Assembly: GCF_036046055.1 (NCBI RefSeq)
Contig: NZ_CP107939.1
Coordinates: forward strand, 7,254,001 to 7,318,000
DNA: 64,000 nt
Direction of reading: 5' to 3'
Source of the DNA: Nocardia sp. NBC_00403
GTDB taxonomy: Bacteria > Actinomycetota > Actinomycetes > Mycobacteriales > Mycobacteriaceae
In this document: positions 1 to 8,389 of the stretch, piece by piece
Position numbering within the stretch: position 1 is the stretch's first letter
Layout: the number at the start of each line of letters is the position of its first letter
Program-made: the position numbers and the translations under genes
The notes under the pieces: generated by a model
Told to the model about the DNA's origin: nothing
Seen by the model: the letters and a program-made list of their open reading frames with translations, nothing else
Databases searched by the model: none

Positions 1-329
1 CTTCCCCAAATTGGGAATAACGAGGCGGAGCGTGCGGTGTAAGGATTGCGTTTCCGCACGCGGGAGCGATACGACGACCTGCAGGCACGACCGCTCGTCG
101 ACCGGACGGCAAGCAGGTAACCGGCCCCGCGTCAGCACGGCGTGTTGACGGTACTACCGCAGGCTTTGGCGGCATCCTCTCAGCTATCCCCGGCCGGGCG
201 TAAACGAACCGCAAAGGCGGATGGCGGCGGCGCTAAGGAGTCGTAAGGAACCTCGGCTCGGGGCCTAACGAACGCTTGACTCGGCCTGGCGCGCTCCACG
301 GATGGAGTGCGGATGGAGGTTGTAAAGAC
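1..329 (+). promoter_or_regulatory. Long structured leader upstream of kdp operon, possible riboswitch
   Basis: About 330 bases without a convincing gene precede the kdp operon. A strong hairpin is visible (arms 30-37 and 54-61, GCGTGCGG / CCGCACGC), and CCTGC/GCAGG arms at 78-82 and 113-117 enclose another. The segment near 178-205 contains CAGCTA followed by a CCCCGGCCGGGCG run, which loosely recalls the 3' core of c-di-AMP (ydaO/yuaA) riboswitches, a class known upstream of potassium transporter genes. The 5' core of that class is not clearly present, so the class assignment is weak. The upstream edge may lie outside the window. Confidence 0.3.
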
Positions 330-413
330 ATGTCTTTCGTGGTGTTCACGGTGCTCACCGTGGCGATCTTCGCGCTGCTGGGCCTGATCCAGCGGGGGGT
401 GGAAAAACTGTGA
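330..413 (+). CDS. 27-residue single-span membrane peptide upstream of kdpF
   Basis: A 27-codon ORF starts with ATG after a good ribosome site (GGAGGT at 315-320, 9-nt spacing). The peptide begins MSFVVFTVLTVAIFALLG and ends QRGVEKL: one hydrophobic helix with a short basic, amphipathic tail. Its TGA overlaps the GTG of kdpF, so the two are translationally coupled. It could be an extra small subunit or stabiliser of the Kdp complex, or a leader peptide. I do not recognise a named family. It is too short for most gene callers. Confidence 0.65.
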   Translation: MSFVVFTVLTVAIFALLGLIQRGVEKL

Positions 414-496
414 TCGCGAATCTGATCGGTCTGATCCTGGCCGTCCTCGTCGCGGTCTATATGGTTGCGGCTCTTCTTTTCCCCGAGAGGTTCTAG
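410..496 (+). CDS. kdpF: KdpF, small subunit of K+-transporting ATPase
   Basis: A 28-residue single-helix peptide starting at GTG and ending PERF, the typical KdpF tail. KdpF is a small membrane peptide that stabilises the KdpABC potassium pump. The GTG overlaps the stop of the preceding mini-ORF, and the TAG abuts the GTG of kdpA directly (TAGGTG), which fixes both starts. The position immediately before kdpA and the length match the family. Confidence 0.9.
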   Translation: MIANLIGLILAVLVAVYMVAALLFPERF

Positions 497-2167
497 GTGA
501 ACACGACCACAGCGGGGATAGCCTTTCTGGCGGCCCTGATCATCGCGCTCGCGTTAGTGCATGTACCGCTCGGCGACTACATGTTCCGGGTCTACAACAA
601 CAAGAAGCACACTCGCGCCGAACGCGTCATCTATAAGGCCATCGGCGTCCAGCCGGAGGTCGAACAAACCTGGGGTGTGTACGCGCGCAGTGTGCTGGCG
701 TTCTCCGCAGTCAGTGTGCTGTTCCTGTTCTTCTTCCAGCTGATCCAGGGCAAGCTGCCGCTACACCTGAACGATCCCGGCACCCAGATGACGCCGGCGC
801 TGGCCTGGAACACCGCCATCAGCTTCGTGACGAACACGAACTGGCAGAATTACTCCGGCGAGTCGACCCAGGGACACCTGGTGCAGATGGCCGGTCTCGC
901 GGTCCAGAACTTCGTCTCGGCCGCCGTTGGTATGGCCGTGGCGGTCGCGCTCGTCCGTGGGTTCGCGCGCAGGCACACCGGCGATCTCGGCAACTTCTGG
1001 GTGGACTTGGTGAGGGGTACCATCCGCATCCTGCTGCCGATCGCCTTCGTCTTCGCGATCGTGCTGGTCGCGGGTGGCGTAATCCAGAACTTCCACCTGC
1101 ACGATCAGGTCGCGCACACACTCAACGGCACCGAGCAGACCATCACCGGCGGCCCGGTGGCCAGCCAAGAGGTCATCAAGGAGCTCGGCACCAACGGTGG
1201 CGGCTTCTACAACGCCAACTCTTCGCACCCGTTCGAGAACCCGACCACCTGGACGAACTGGGTGGAGATCTTCCTGATCCTGATCATCAGCTTCTCGCTG
1301 CCGCGCACCTTCGGCCGGATGGTGGGCAGCAAGAAGCAGGGCTATGCCATCGTGGCAGTGATGGGCACCATCGCGCTGATCAGCACGGTGCTGCAAAACG
1401 TCTTTCAACTGGCACACCACGGCACCGTGCCGACCGCGGTCGGCGCAGCGCTGGAGGGCGTCGAAACCCGTTTCGGCGTGGCCGATTCCGCGACCTTCGC
1501 GTCCGCGACGACGCTGACCTCCACCGGAGCCGTCGACTCGTTCCACGACTCCTACACCAGCCTCGGCGGCATGATGACCATGTTCAACATGCAGCTGGGT
1601 GAGGTCGCGCCCGGTGGTACCGGCTCCGGTCTCTACGGCATGCTCATCCTCGCGGTCATCACCGTCTTCGTCGCGGGCCTGATGGTCGGTCGCACACCGG
1701 AGTACCTCGGCAAGAAGATCACGCCGCGCGAAATCAAGCTCGCCGCTTCGTATTTCCTGATCAGCCCGCTGATCGTGCTGGTAGGGACCGCGGTGGCGAT
1801 GACAATGCCCGGTCAGCGAGCCAGTATGGCCAACACCGGGCCACACGGGCTTTCAGAGGTGCTGTACGCATTCACCTCGGCGGCCAACAACAACGGTTCG
1901 GCGTTCGCCGGTCTGAGCGGCAACACCGAGTGGTACAACACCGCACTCGGCCTCGCGATGGTGTTCGGCCGGTTCCTGCCGATCATCTTCGTCCTCGCGC
2001 TCGCCGGTTCGCTGGCCAGGCAGGGCACCACCCCCGAGTCGATCGGCACACTCCCGACACACCGGCCGCAGTTCGTCGGCATGGTCGTCGGCGTGACCGT
2101 GATCCTGGTCGCGCTGACCTTCCTGCCCGCACTCGCACTCGGGCCGCTCGCTGAAGGAATCCACTGA
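497..2167 (+). CDS. kdpA: KdpA, K+-translocating subunit of Kdp ATPase
   Basis: A 556-residue polytopic membrane protein of normal KdpA length. Of the KdpA selectivity-filter elements, two are easy to see: [12 protein letters not shown] near residues 112-123 and [18 protein letters not shown] near 232-249. KdpA binds and conducts K+ through a channel-like pore energised by KdpB. The GTG start directly follows the kdpF stop. One base separates it from kdpB, so the genes form one operon. Confidence 0.98.
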   Translation: MNTTTAGIAFLAALIIALALVHVPLGDYMFRVYNNKKHTRAERVIYKAIGVQPEVEQTWGVYARSVLAFSAVSVLFLFFFQLIQGKLPLHLNDPGTQMTPALAWNTAISFVTNTNWQNYSGESTQGHLVQMAGLAVQNFVSAAVGMAVAVALVRGFARRHTGDLGNFWVDLVRGTIRILLPIAFVFAIVLVAGGVIQNFHLHDQVAHTLNGTEQTITGGPVASQEVIKELGTNGGGFYNANSSHPFENPTTWTNWVEIFLILIISFSLPRTFGRMVGSKKQGYAIVAVMGTIALISTVLQNVFQLAHHGTVPTAVGAALEGVETRFGVADSATFASATTLTSTGAVDSFHDSYTSLGGMMTMFNMQLGEVAPGGTGSGLYGMLILAVITVFVAGLMVGRTPEYLGKKITPREIKLAASYFLISPLIVLVGTAVAMTMPGQRASMANTGPHGLSEVLYAFTSAANNNGSAFAGLSGNTEWYNTALGLAMVFGRFLPIIFVLALAGSLARQGTTPESIGTLPTHRPQFVGMVVGVTVILVALTFLPALALGPLAEGIH

Positions 2168-2168
2168 A

Positions 2169-4340
2169 ATGACCAGTCCCACTACTGAATCGACCGGCTC
2201 CACGGCCGTATCCGAGCACCCGAAGAAGCGGGTCGAGTCCAAGGGCGGTCGCGTCGCGCGTGGCGCGCTCGACCCGAAGATGCTGCTGACGTCCCTGCCG
2301 GACGCGGCACGCAAGCTCGACCCACGCACGATGTGGAAGAACCCGGTGATGTTCATCGTCGAGATCGGCGCCGTCTGGTCGACCGTTCTCGCGATCGCCG
2401 ACCCTACTTTCTTCGCCTGGGCGATCGTGGTGTGGCTGTGGCTCACCGTAATCTTCGCCAACCTCGCCGAAGCGGTGGCCGAGGGTCGCGGCAAGGCGCA
2501 GGCCGACACGCTGCGCAAAGCGAAGACCGACACCATTGCTCGACGCCTTGTCGACTGGTCGCCCGGCGGCCGCGTGGTCGAGGAGAAAGTCGGCGCACCC
2601 GAGCTGCAGCGCGGCGACTACGTAGTCGTCGAGGCGGGCCAGATCATCCCCGGCGACGGTGACGTCGTGGAAGGCATTGCGTCGGTGGACGAGTCGGCCA
2701 TCACCGGTGAATCCGCCCCGGTCATCCGGGAATCCGGCGGCGACCGCTCGGCGGTGACCGGTGGCACCACGGTGCTGTCGGACCGGATCGTCGTGAAGAT
2801 CACCCAGGAGCCCGGCGCGAGCTTCATCGACAAGATGATCGCCCTCGTCGAGGGCGCCAGCCGGCAGAAGACACCGAACGAAATCGCGCTGAACATCCTG
2901 CTTGCCTCGCTCACGATCATCTTCGTGTTCGCGGTGGTCACCCTGCAGCCGCTGGCGATCTTCGCCAAGGCGAACAACCCGGGCGTGCCGGATACCTCGG
3001 CACTGGACGTGCACGGCATCACCGGAATCGTCATGGTCTCGCTGCTGGTCTGCCTCATCCCGACCACCATCGGCGCACTGCTGTCGGCCATCGGCATCGC
3101 GGGCATGGACCGGCTGGTCCAGCGCAATGTGCTGGCCATGTCGGGCCGCGCGGTAGAGGCCGCGGGCGACGTCAACACGCTGCTGCTGGACAAGACCGGC
3201 ACCATCACCCTCGGCAACCGGCAGGCCTCGGAGTTCGTTCCGGTGCCCGGCATTCCGGACGACGAATTGGCCGATGCCGCCCAGCTTTCCAGCCTCGCCG
3301 ACGAGACCCCCGAGGGTCGTTCCATCGTCGTCTACGCCAAGCAGGCATTCAACAAACGCGAGCGCACCCCCGGTGAGCTGACCGGCGCGACCTGGGTGGA
3401 GTTCACCGCGCAGACCCGCATGTCGGGCGTGAACCTGTCCGATGGGCACCAGCTACGCAAGGGCGCGGCCAGCGCCGTCGTCGAATGGGTTCGCGCGCAA
3501 GGCGGGGAGATACCCCACGAGATCGGCGTGATCGTCGACGGCGTCTCCGCCTCCGGTGGCACGCCGCTGGTCGTCGGTGCGGCCACCGACGGCAAGGCCC
3601 GCCTGCTCGGCGTCATCCATCTCAAGGATGTCGTCAAGCAGGGCATGCGCGAGCGGTTCGACGAGATGCGCAGGATGGGCATTCGCACCGTGATGATCAC
3701 CGGTGACAACCCGTTGACCGCCAAGGCGATTGCCGACGAAGCGGGTGTGGACGACTTCCTCGCGGAGGCCACGCCGGAGGACAAGCTGGCGCTGATCAAG
3801 AAGGAGCAGGACGGCGGCAGGCTGGTCGCGATGACCGGTGACGGCACCAACGATGCGCCGGCACTGGCGCAGGCCGACGTGGGCGTCGCCATGAACACCG
3901 GCACATCGGCGGCCAAAGAGGCCGGAAATATGGTCGATCTGGATTCGGATCCGACCAAGCTCATCGAGATCGTGGAGATCGGCAAGCAGCTGCTGATTAC
4001 CCGCGGTGCGCTGACCACCTTTTCGATCGCCAACGACATCGCCAAGTACTTCGCGATTTTGCCCGCGCTGTTCATCGCGCTGTTCCCCGGCCTCGACGCC
4101 CTCAACATTATGCGGTTGGCCAGCCCCCAGTCGGCGATTCTGTCGGCGGTCATCTTCAACGCGCTGGTCATCATCGCGCTGATCCCGTTGGCGCTGCGCG
4201 GCGTGAACTACACGCCGACCAATGCCTCGAAACTGTTGAGCCGCAACCTGACCATCTACGGCCTCGGCGGCATCGTCGCGCCGTTTATCGGGATCAAGCT
4301 CATCGACCTCGTCGTCCAACTCCTCCCCGGGATGTCCTGA
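2169..4340 (+). CDS. kdpB: KdpB, P-type ATPase subunit of K+ uptake system
   Basis: A 723-residue P-type ATPase. It has ITGESAPVI in the actuator domain (around 178), the phosphorylation motif DKTGTIT with Asp341, and the hinge motif [11 protein letters not shown] near 555. It hydrolyses ATP to drive K+ import through KdpA. The first 35 residues form a hydrophilic Ser/Thr/Lys-rich extension before the conserved core. ATG start; the stop is one base from the kdpC start, so expression is coupled. Confidence 0.98.
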   Translation: MTSPTTESTGSTAVSEHPKKRVESKGGRVARGALDPKMLLTSLPDAARKLDPRTMWKNPVMFIVEIGAVWSTVLAIADPTFFAWAIVVWLWLTVIFANLAEAVAEGRGKAQADTLRKAKTDTIARRLVDWSPGGRVVEEKVGAPELQRGDYVVVEAGQIIPGDGDVVEGIASVDESAITGESAPVIRESGGDRSAVTGGTTVLSDRIVVKITQEPGASFIDKMIALVEGASRQKTPNEIALNILLASLTIIFVFAVVTLQPLAIFAKANNPGVPDTSALDVHGITGIVMVSLLVCLIPTTIGALLSAIGIAGMDRLVQRNVLAMSGRAVEAAGDVNTLLLDKTGTITLGNRQASEFVPVPGIPDDELADAAQLSSLADETPEGRSIVVYAKQAFNKRERTPGELTGATWVEFTAQTRMSGVNLSDGHQLRKGAASAVVEWVRAQGGEIPHEIGVIVDGVSASGGTPLVVGAATDGKARLLGVIHLKDVVKQGMRERFDEMRRMGIRTVMITGDNPLTAKAIADEAGVDDFLAEATPEDKLALIKKEQDGGRLVAMTGDGTNDAPALAQADVGVAMNTGTSAAKEAGNMVDLDSDPTKLIEIVEIGKQLLITRGALTTFSIANDIAKYFAILPALFIALFPGLDALNIMRLASPQSAILSAVIFNALVIIALIPLALRGVNYTPTNASKLLSRNLTIYGLGGIVAPFIGIKLIDLVVQLLPGMS

Positions 4341-4341
4341 C

Positions 4342-5229
4342 ATGCGTATGTCAACTTGGATCCGGCAGCACGTGGCCGCGTTGCGTGCGCTGCTCGTGCT
4401 CACCGCGATCACCGGAATCGTCTATCCGCTTGCCGTTTTCGCCATCGCTCAGCTGCCCGGCCTGCGCGACACCGCGGAAGGCTCGCTGATCGAGTCCGAC
4501 GGCACAGTGGTCGGCTCCAGCCTGATCGGGCAGTCGTTCACCGGCAAGGACGGCAACGCGCTGGTGCAGTACTTCCAGAGCCGTCCTTCCGCGGCCGGTG
4601 ACGGGTACGACCCGACTGCCACCGCGGCGTCGAACCTCGGTCCCGAGAGCATCGTGGACACGCTGGACGTCGATCCGGCGAAGGTGAAGCTGAGTCTGCT
4701 CTCCACAGTGTGTTCGCGCAGCAAGGCAGTCGGCGATCGTGAGGGGATCGACGGCGGCCGTCCGTTCTGCACGAAAGACGGTGTGGGCGCGGTGCTCTCG
4801 GTGATCGGCCCGCGCGACGCCGACGGTGATGTCTCGCATCCGGTGCAGGTCGTCAGTGTCAACGAGGCGTGTCCGGTGATGCCGTTCGTGGCCACCTACA
4901 AGGGCGTCCAGGTCGAGTGCGCCAAGCCCGGCGAGGACTACTCGGTCGGCCGAATCGTCCCGATCTACGGTGACGCCACCACCGACACCCCGGTGCCCTC
5001 CGACGCGGTCACCGCTAGCGGCAGCGGCCTCGACCCGCACATCTCCCCCCGGTTCGCGGACATTCAGGTGACACGAATCGCCAACGCCCGCAACATCTCC
5101 GCGGATCAAGTGCGTGAGCTCGTCGAGGCGAACACCGACGGCCGCACCCTCGGCTTTCTCGGCGAACCCCGCGTCAACGTGGTCGAACTGAACCTCGCCC
5201 TCGACAGCCGCTACCCCTTCCGCGGCTGA
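4342..5229 (+). CDS. kdpC: KdpC with large cysteine-containing insertion
   Basis: KdpC is the single-span accessory subunit that helps KdpB bind ATP. The N-terminal helix (about 12-36) and the C-terminal signature SGSGLDPHISP (227-237) are clear. The protein has 295 residues against roughly 190-200 in enterobacteria. The excess lies between about 108 and 215 and carries four cysteines (124, 143, 177, 193), which could form disulfides outside the membrane. Similar long KdpC forms may exist in other actinomycetes; I cannot check here. Last gene of the operon; no kdpD or kdpE follows. Confidence 0.95.
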   Translation: MRMSTWIRQHVAALRALLVLTAITGIVYPLAVFAIAQLPGLRDTAEGSLIESDGTVVGSSLIGQSFTGKDGNALVQYFQSRPSAAGDGYDPTATAASNLGPESIVDTLDVDPAKVKLSLLSTVCSRSKAVGDREGIDGGRPFCTKDGVGAVLSVIGPRDADGDVSHPVQVVSVNEACPVMPFVATYKGVQVECAKPGEDYSVGRIVPIYGDATTDTPVPSDAVTASGSGLDPHISPRFADIQVTRIANARNISADQVRELVEANTDGRTLGFLGEPRVNVVELNLALDSRYPFRG

Positions 5230-5238
5230 CGACGCACA

Positions 5239-5279
5239 CCGAAGGCCACCTCCCGTGTTGGACGGCAGGTGGCCTTCGG
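5239..5279. terminator. Bidirectional hairpin between kdpC and tetR
   Basis: A perfect 13-bp stem (CCGAAGGCCACCT at 5239-5251 with its complement at 5267-5279) lies 9 bases after the kdpC stop and before the end of the convergent regulator gene. It fits a shared terminator, although no long T-run follows. Confidence 0.75.
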
Positions 5280-5289
5280 CCATGAGTGC

Positions 5290-5895
5290 TCACTGTTCAC
5301 GACCGTGCAGGAGCGCTCTCAGCACGCGCTCGGCGCCGTCGGGATCCGGCGGCGCACCGACGATCGTCGGCAGATAGTGGAATGACTCGGCGATTCGCAC
5401 ACTCGCATAGGCGAGTTCGTCCAGCGTGAGCGTTGTCGTAATGCGCTGCTCCTCCAGGTCGCGGGCGAGATAGTCCGCGACAGCACGCACGAGCCGCGGC
5501 TGAAACCCGTTGCTCGCCAAAGTGAGCAGCTTCATCGCGCGCTCGTTCTCTTCCAACGCAAACTTGCGGGCTCCCGGCTGTGCCAGGATCGACCTGAGGT
5601 AGGCGGCTAGCAGCGCCGGCACCCGTGACCCGGGCAGATCCCGCAGGCGCTCCCATTCGTCGCGCAGCGTGGCGTCGGTCAGCGACCAGATGATCTCCAC
5701 CAGCAGTTCGTCGCGGCTGCCGACCCAGCGATAGAGCGTGACCCGGTTGACCGCGAGCTCGGTCGCGAGCTGGCCGACATCGAGCCGCTCCCCGCGCAAG
5801 AACTTTCGTTTCGCCAGCCGGAAAGCATCCAGCGGCTCCGGCCGCCGCTGCACCGTGTTCGACAGTGCTCGCTGCAGTGGCGTGGTGTTTGTCAT
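5290..5895 (-). CDS. TetR-family regulator, QsdR-like
   Basis: A 201-residue regulator with an N-terminal helix-turn-helix (VGQLATELAVNRVTLYRWVGSRDELL, about residues 40-65, read as two shorter motifs) and a C-terminal ligand domain ending in FHYLPTIVG and a VLRALL helix, the pattern of the QsdR subgroup known from Rhodococcus. It diverges from the esterase operon, and the 170-base gap holds repeated TGCAACA half-sites, so it probably represses itself and the esterase genes. The ligand is unknown. In Rhodococcus qsdR sits by a lactonase gene; here an esterase and CoA-dependent enzymes take that place. Confidence 0.85.
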   Translation of the reverse strand: MTNTTPLQRALSNTVQRRPEPLDAFRLAKRKFLRGERLDVGQLATELAVNRVTLYRWVGSRDELLVEIIWSLTDATLRDEWERLRDLPGSRVPALLAAYLRSILAQPGARKFALEENERAMKLLTLASNGFQPRLVRAVADYLARDLEEQRITTTLTLDELAYASVRIAESFHYLPTIVGAPPDPDGAERVLRALLHGREQ

Positions 5896-5913
5896 GCTCG
5901 AAGGCTACCCGAA

Positions 5914-5940
5914 ATGCAACATGTGTGCACTATGTTGCAT
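5914..5940. promoter_or_regulatory. Inverted repeat operator ATGCAACAT-N9-ATGTTGCAT
   Basis: Perfect 9-bp arms (5914-5922 and 5932-5940) around a 9-base spacer lie 18 bases upstream of the QsdR-like start. Half-sites recur at 5962-5968 (TGTTGCA), 6029-6036 (TGCAACAT) and 6075-6082 (ATGTTGCA, inside the first codons of the esterase gene). This is the expected layout of an operator for the divergent TetR-family protein. Confidence 0.7.
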
Positions 5941-6065
5941 GATCGGCCATTGGAGCCACCTTGTTGCACAAATGGGACGAAACCACATTGGCACTACTCT
6001 TGACGTGGGCATTTCCATGCGGCTTGATTGCAACATGCACTGACTTCTGATCAAGGATGAAACAG

Positions 6066-7559
6066 ATGACAGATATGTTGCACACCGTTGAAACCCGGTA
6101 TGGCCCGGTGCGCGGACAGACACGCGGCCGAGTACACGCGTTCCTCGGTATCCCGTATGCAACCGCCCCAGTCGGAAAGCATCGTTTCCTTCCACCAAGC
6201 CCACCACCGCCATGGCGCGAACCGCGGGATGCGACCCGACCGGGACCCACCGCAGCGCGAGCGCCGTACGTACCCGCCTACCACGGTCTGGTTCCCGAGC
6301 TGTCGATCCCCGGCGACGAGCTGCTCAACCTCAGCATCTGGACACCGGCGACCGACGGTGCCCTGCCCGTTCTCGTCTGGATCCACGGCGGTGCGTTCAC
6401 CAACGGATCCAACGCCCTGCCGACCTATGACAGCACGGCATTCGCCACCGGCGGCGTGGTTGTCGTCGCCGTCAACTACCGTCTCGGCGGGGAGGGGTGG
6501 CTCCATTTCGGCGGCGAGACAGTCAATCTCGGCATTCTCGATGTGGTGACGGCGCTCGAGTGGGTGCGCGAGAACATCGCAGCATTCGGCGGCGACCCGG
6601 CCAGGGTGACGATCGCAGGCCAATCTGCGGGCGCCATGCTCGCCACCACACTGACCGCTGTGCCGCGCGCTCGCGGCCTGTTCCACGGCTTGATCGCGCA
6701 CTCCGGCGCCGGGGCAAACACGATCAGCCCCGACGAGGCACATCTGCTGATCGACAACCTCGCCGCACGCATCGGTGTCGAGCCGACGCTCGTGGCCTTC
6801 GAGAAGCTCTCGATCGATGAATTGTCGGTGCACGTCCGTGACGTGTTGAACGAGGTGCAGACCGCGGCGGACCCGACGAAATGGGGCAGGCTGGCCCTGA
6901 CGATCCTGCCGTTCGCCCCGGTGGTCGACGGCTCGATCGTCACCACGGAGCCGCTGGTCGCGATCGCGGCCGGTGCGGCGTCGGATGTCGCAATCCTGTC
7001 CGGCAGCAACGCCGAGGACGCGCGCCTGATCCTGGTCTCCTCGGGTGCGATCGACCAGATCGACGAGGCCGCCCTCGCCGCTGCAGGCACCGCCTATGGG
7101 CTGGATGTCGGCGCCGCCCTGCCCGAATATCGCCGATCCCGCCCCGAGGCGTCGCCAGGAGACCTGCTGTGTGCGGTGGTCACGGACTGGTTCTTCCGCA
7201 TCCCGGCAATCCGGCTCGCGGAGGCGCAGGCGGCAGCGGGCGGACCGGCATGGGCATTCCGATTCGACTGGCGCTCACCACGTCTCGGTGGCAGGCTCGG
7301 CGCGGCACACGCGGTCGATCTGCCCTTCGTCTTCAAAACGCACACCATCGCGGAGAGCCACACCTTGGTCGGCGCCCACGCGCCCGATCGAGTCGCCGAC
7401 AACCTGCACGGCGCATATCGCGCGTTCGCCGCCGAGGCAGACCCGGGCTGGGCACCCTATGACCCCCTGCGCCGAACCACCGGCCTCATCGCGGAGACCG
7501 TGACGATCGTCGAAGACCCGGACGCCACGGAACGACTGCTGTGGGACGGTGTGCGATGA
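6066..7559 (+). CDS. Type-B carboxylesterase
   Basis: An alpha/beta-hydrolase of the carboxylesterase / p-nitrobenzyl esterase family. It shows an oxyanion loop HGGAF near residue 107 and the nucleophile elbow GQSAGAM with Ser187. It probably hydrolyses a carboxylic ester in the cytoplasm; no signal peptide is seen. An ATG at 6057 is in frame, but AAGGA at 6053-6057 is spaced correctly for the ATG at 6066 (MTDMLHTVE), so I use that start (497 residues). First gene of a three-gene operon with an enoyl-CoA hydratase and an acyl-CoA ligase, suggesting that the released acid is activated to CoA and degraded. Confidence 0.9.
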   Translation: MTDMLHTVETRYGPVRGQTRGRVHAFLGIPYATAPVGKHRFLPPSPPPPWREPRDATRPGPTAARAPYVPAYHGLVPELSIPGDELLNLSIWTPATDGALPVLVWIHGGAFTNGSNALPTYDSTAFATGGVVVVAVNYRLGGEGWLHFGGETVNLGILDVVTALEWVRENIAAFGGDPARVTIAGQSAGAMLATTLTAVPRARGLFHGLIAHSGAGANTISPDEAHLLIDNLAARIGVEPTLVAFEKLSIDELSVHVRDVLNEVQTAADPTKWGRLALTILPFAPVVDGSIVTTEPLVAIAAGAASDVAILSGSNAEDARLILVSSGAIDQIDEAALAAAGTAYGLDVGAALPEYRRSRPEASPGDLLCAVVTDWFFRIPAIRLAEAQAAAGGPAWAFRFDWRSPRLGGRLGAAHAVDLPFVFKTHTIAESHTLVGAHAPDRVADNLHGAYRAFAAEADPGWAPYDPLRRTTGLIAETVTIVEDPDATERLLWDGVR

Positions 7560-8389
7560 CCGACCTGGTGCAATACGACGACAGCACCGACAAGATCGCC
7601 AGGATCGTCCTCGATCGTCCCGACGCACGCAATGCGCAGAACACGGAACTCCTCTACGCCCTCAACGATGCCTTCGACCGCGCTGCGCGCGATGACGGCA
7701 TCCACGTGATTGTGCTCGCAGCCAACGGTCCACATTTCTCGTCCGGCCACGATCTGCGCGAACACGATTGGCGCGACAACATGCGCCGCCACAAGCCGGT
7801 CGGCACGTGGGCCGGCTTCGGCAGCCCCGGCGCCGAAGGGCTCATGGGTCGCGAAGAGGAGATCTACGCCGGCTTCAGCGAGCGCTGGCGCAACATTGCG
7901 AAACCGACCATCGCGGAGGTGCACGGAAAGGTGATAGCGGGCGGTCTCATGCTGGTGTGGCCGTGCGATCTGATCGTCGCTGCCGAGGATGCCGAGTTCG
8001 TCGACAATGTCGTCGCGATGGGCGCCAATGCAGTCGAGTTCTTCAACCACCCGTGGGAGTTCGGGATACGCAAGGCGAAGGAATTGTTGTTCACCGCAGG
8101 GACATTGAGCGCGATCGATGCCGAACGGATCGGGATGGTCAACCGCGTGGTTGCGCGGGCGGAGCTCACCGAGCACACTATGGCGCTGGCCGCGACGATC
8201 GCCGCCATGCCTTTGTTCGCACTGAAGCTCGCCAAGCGGTCGGTCAATGCCGCGCAGGACGCCCAGGGGCGACTGACTGCCCAGCAGACGGCATTCGCCC
8301 TGCATCAGCTCGCGCACAGCCACAACGTCCAGGTTCACGGCGAGATCGTGGATCCAGACTTTCTCTCGAGGTTCGCTCGTCGTGGCTGA
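7556..8389 (+). CDS. Enoyl-CoA hydratase/isomerase family protein
   Basis: A 277-residue crotonase-fold protein. The N-terminal DRPDARNAQN, the FSSGHDLREHD oxyanion segment and AEVHGKVIAGGLMLV are typical of the family. The likely role is hydration or related chemistry on an acyl-CoA. The ATG at 7556 overlaps the esterase stop (ATGA), which is preferred over the in-frame GTG at 7541. The stop overlaps the GTG of the next gene, so all three genes are coupled. The exact substrate cannot be read from the sequence. Confidence 0.9.
   Translation: MTDLVQYDDSTDKIARIVLDRPDARNAQNTELLYALNDAFDRAARDDGIHVIVLAANGPHFSSGHDLREHDWRDNMRRHKPVGTWAGFGSPGAEGLMGREEEIYAGFSERWRNIAKPTIAEVHGKVIAGGLMLVWPCDLIVAAEDAEFVDNVVAMGANAVEFFNHPWEFGIRKAKELLFTAGTLSAIDAERIGMVNRVVARAELTEHTMALAATIAAMPLFALKLAKRSVNAAQDAQGRLTAQQTAFALHQLAHSHNVQVHGEIVDPDFLSRFARRG

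Noticed and set aside
761..1846. Long minus-strand ORF antisense to kdpA
   Set aside because: Shadow frame of a GC-rich gene; sequence is Arg/His/Gly-rich and has no conserved motif.
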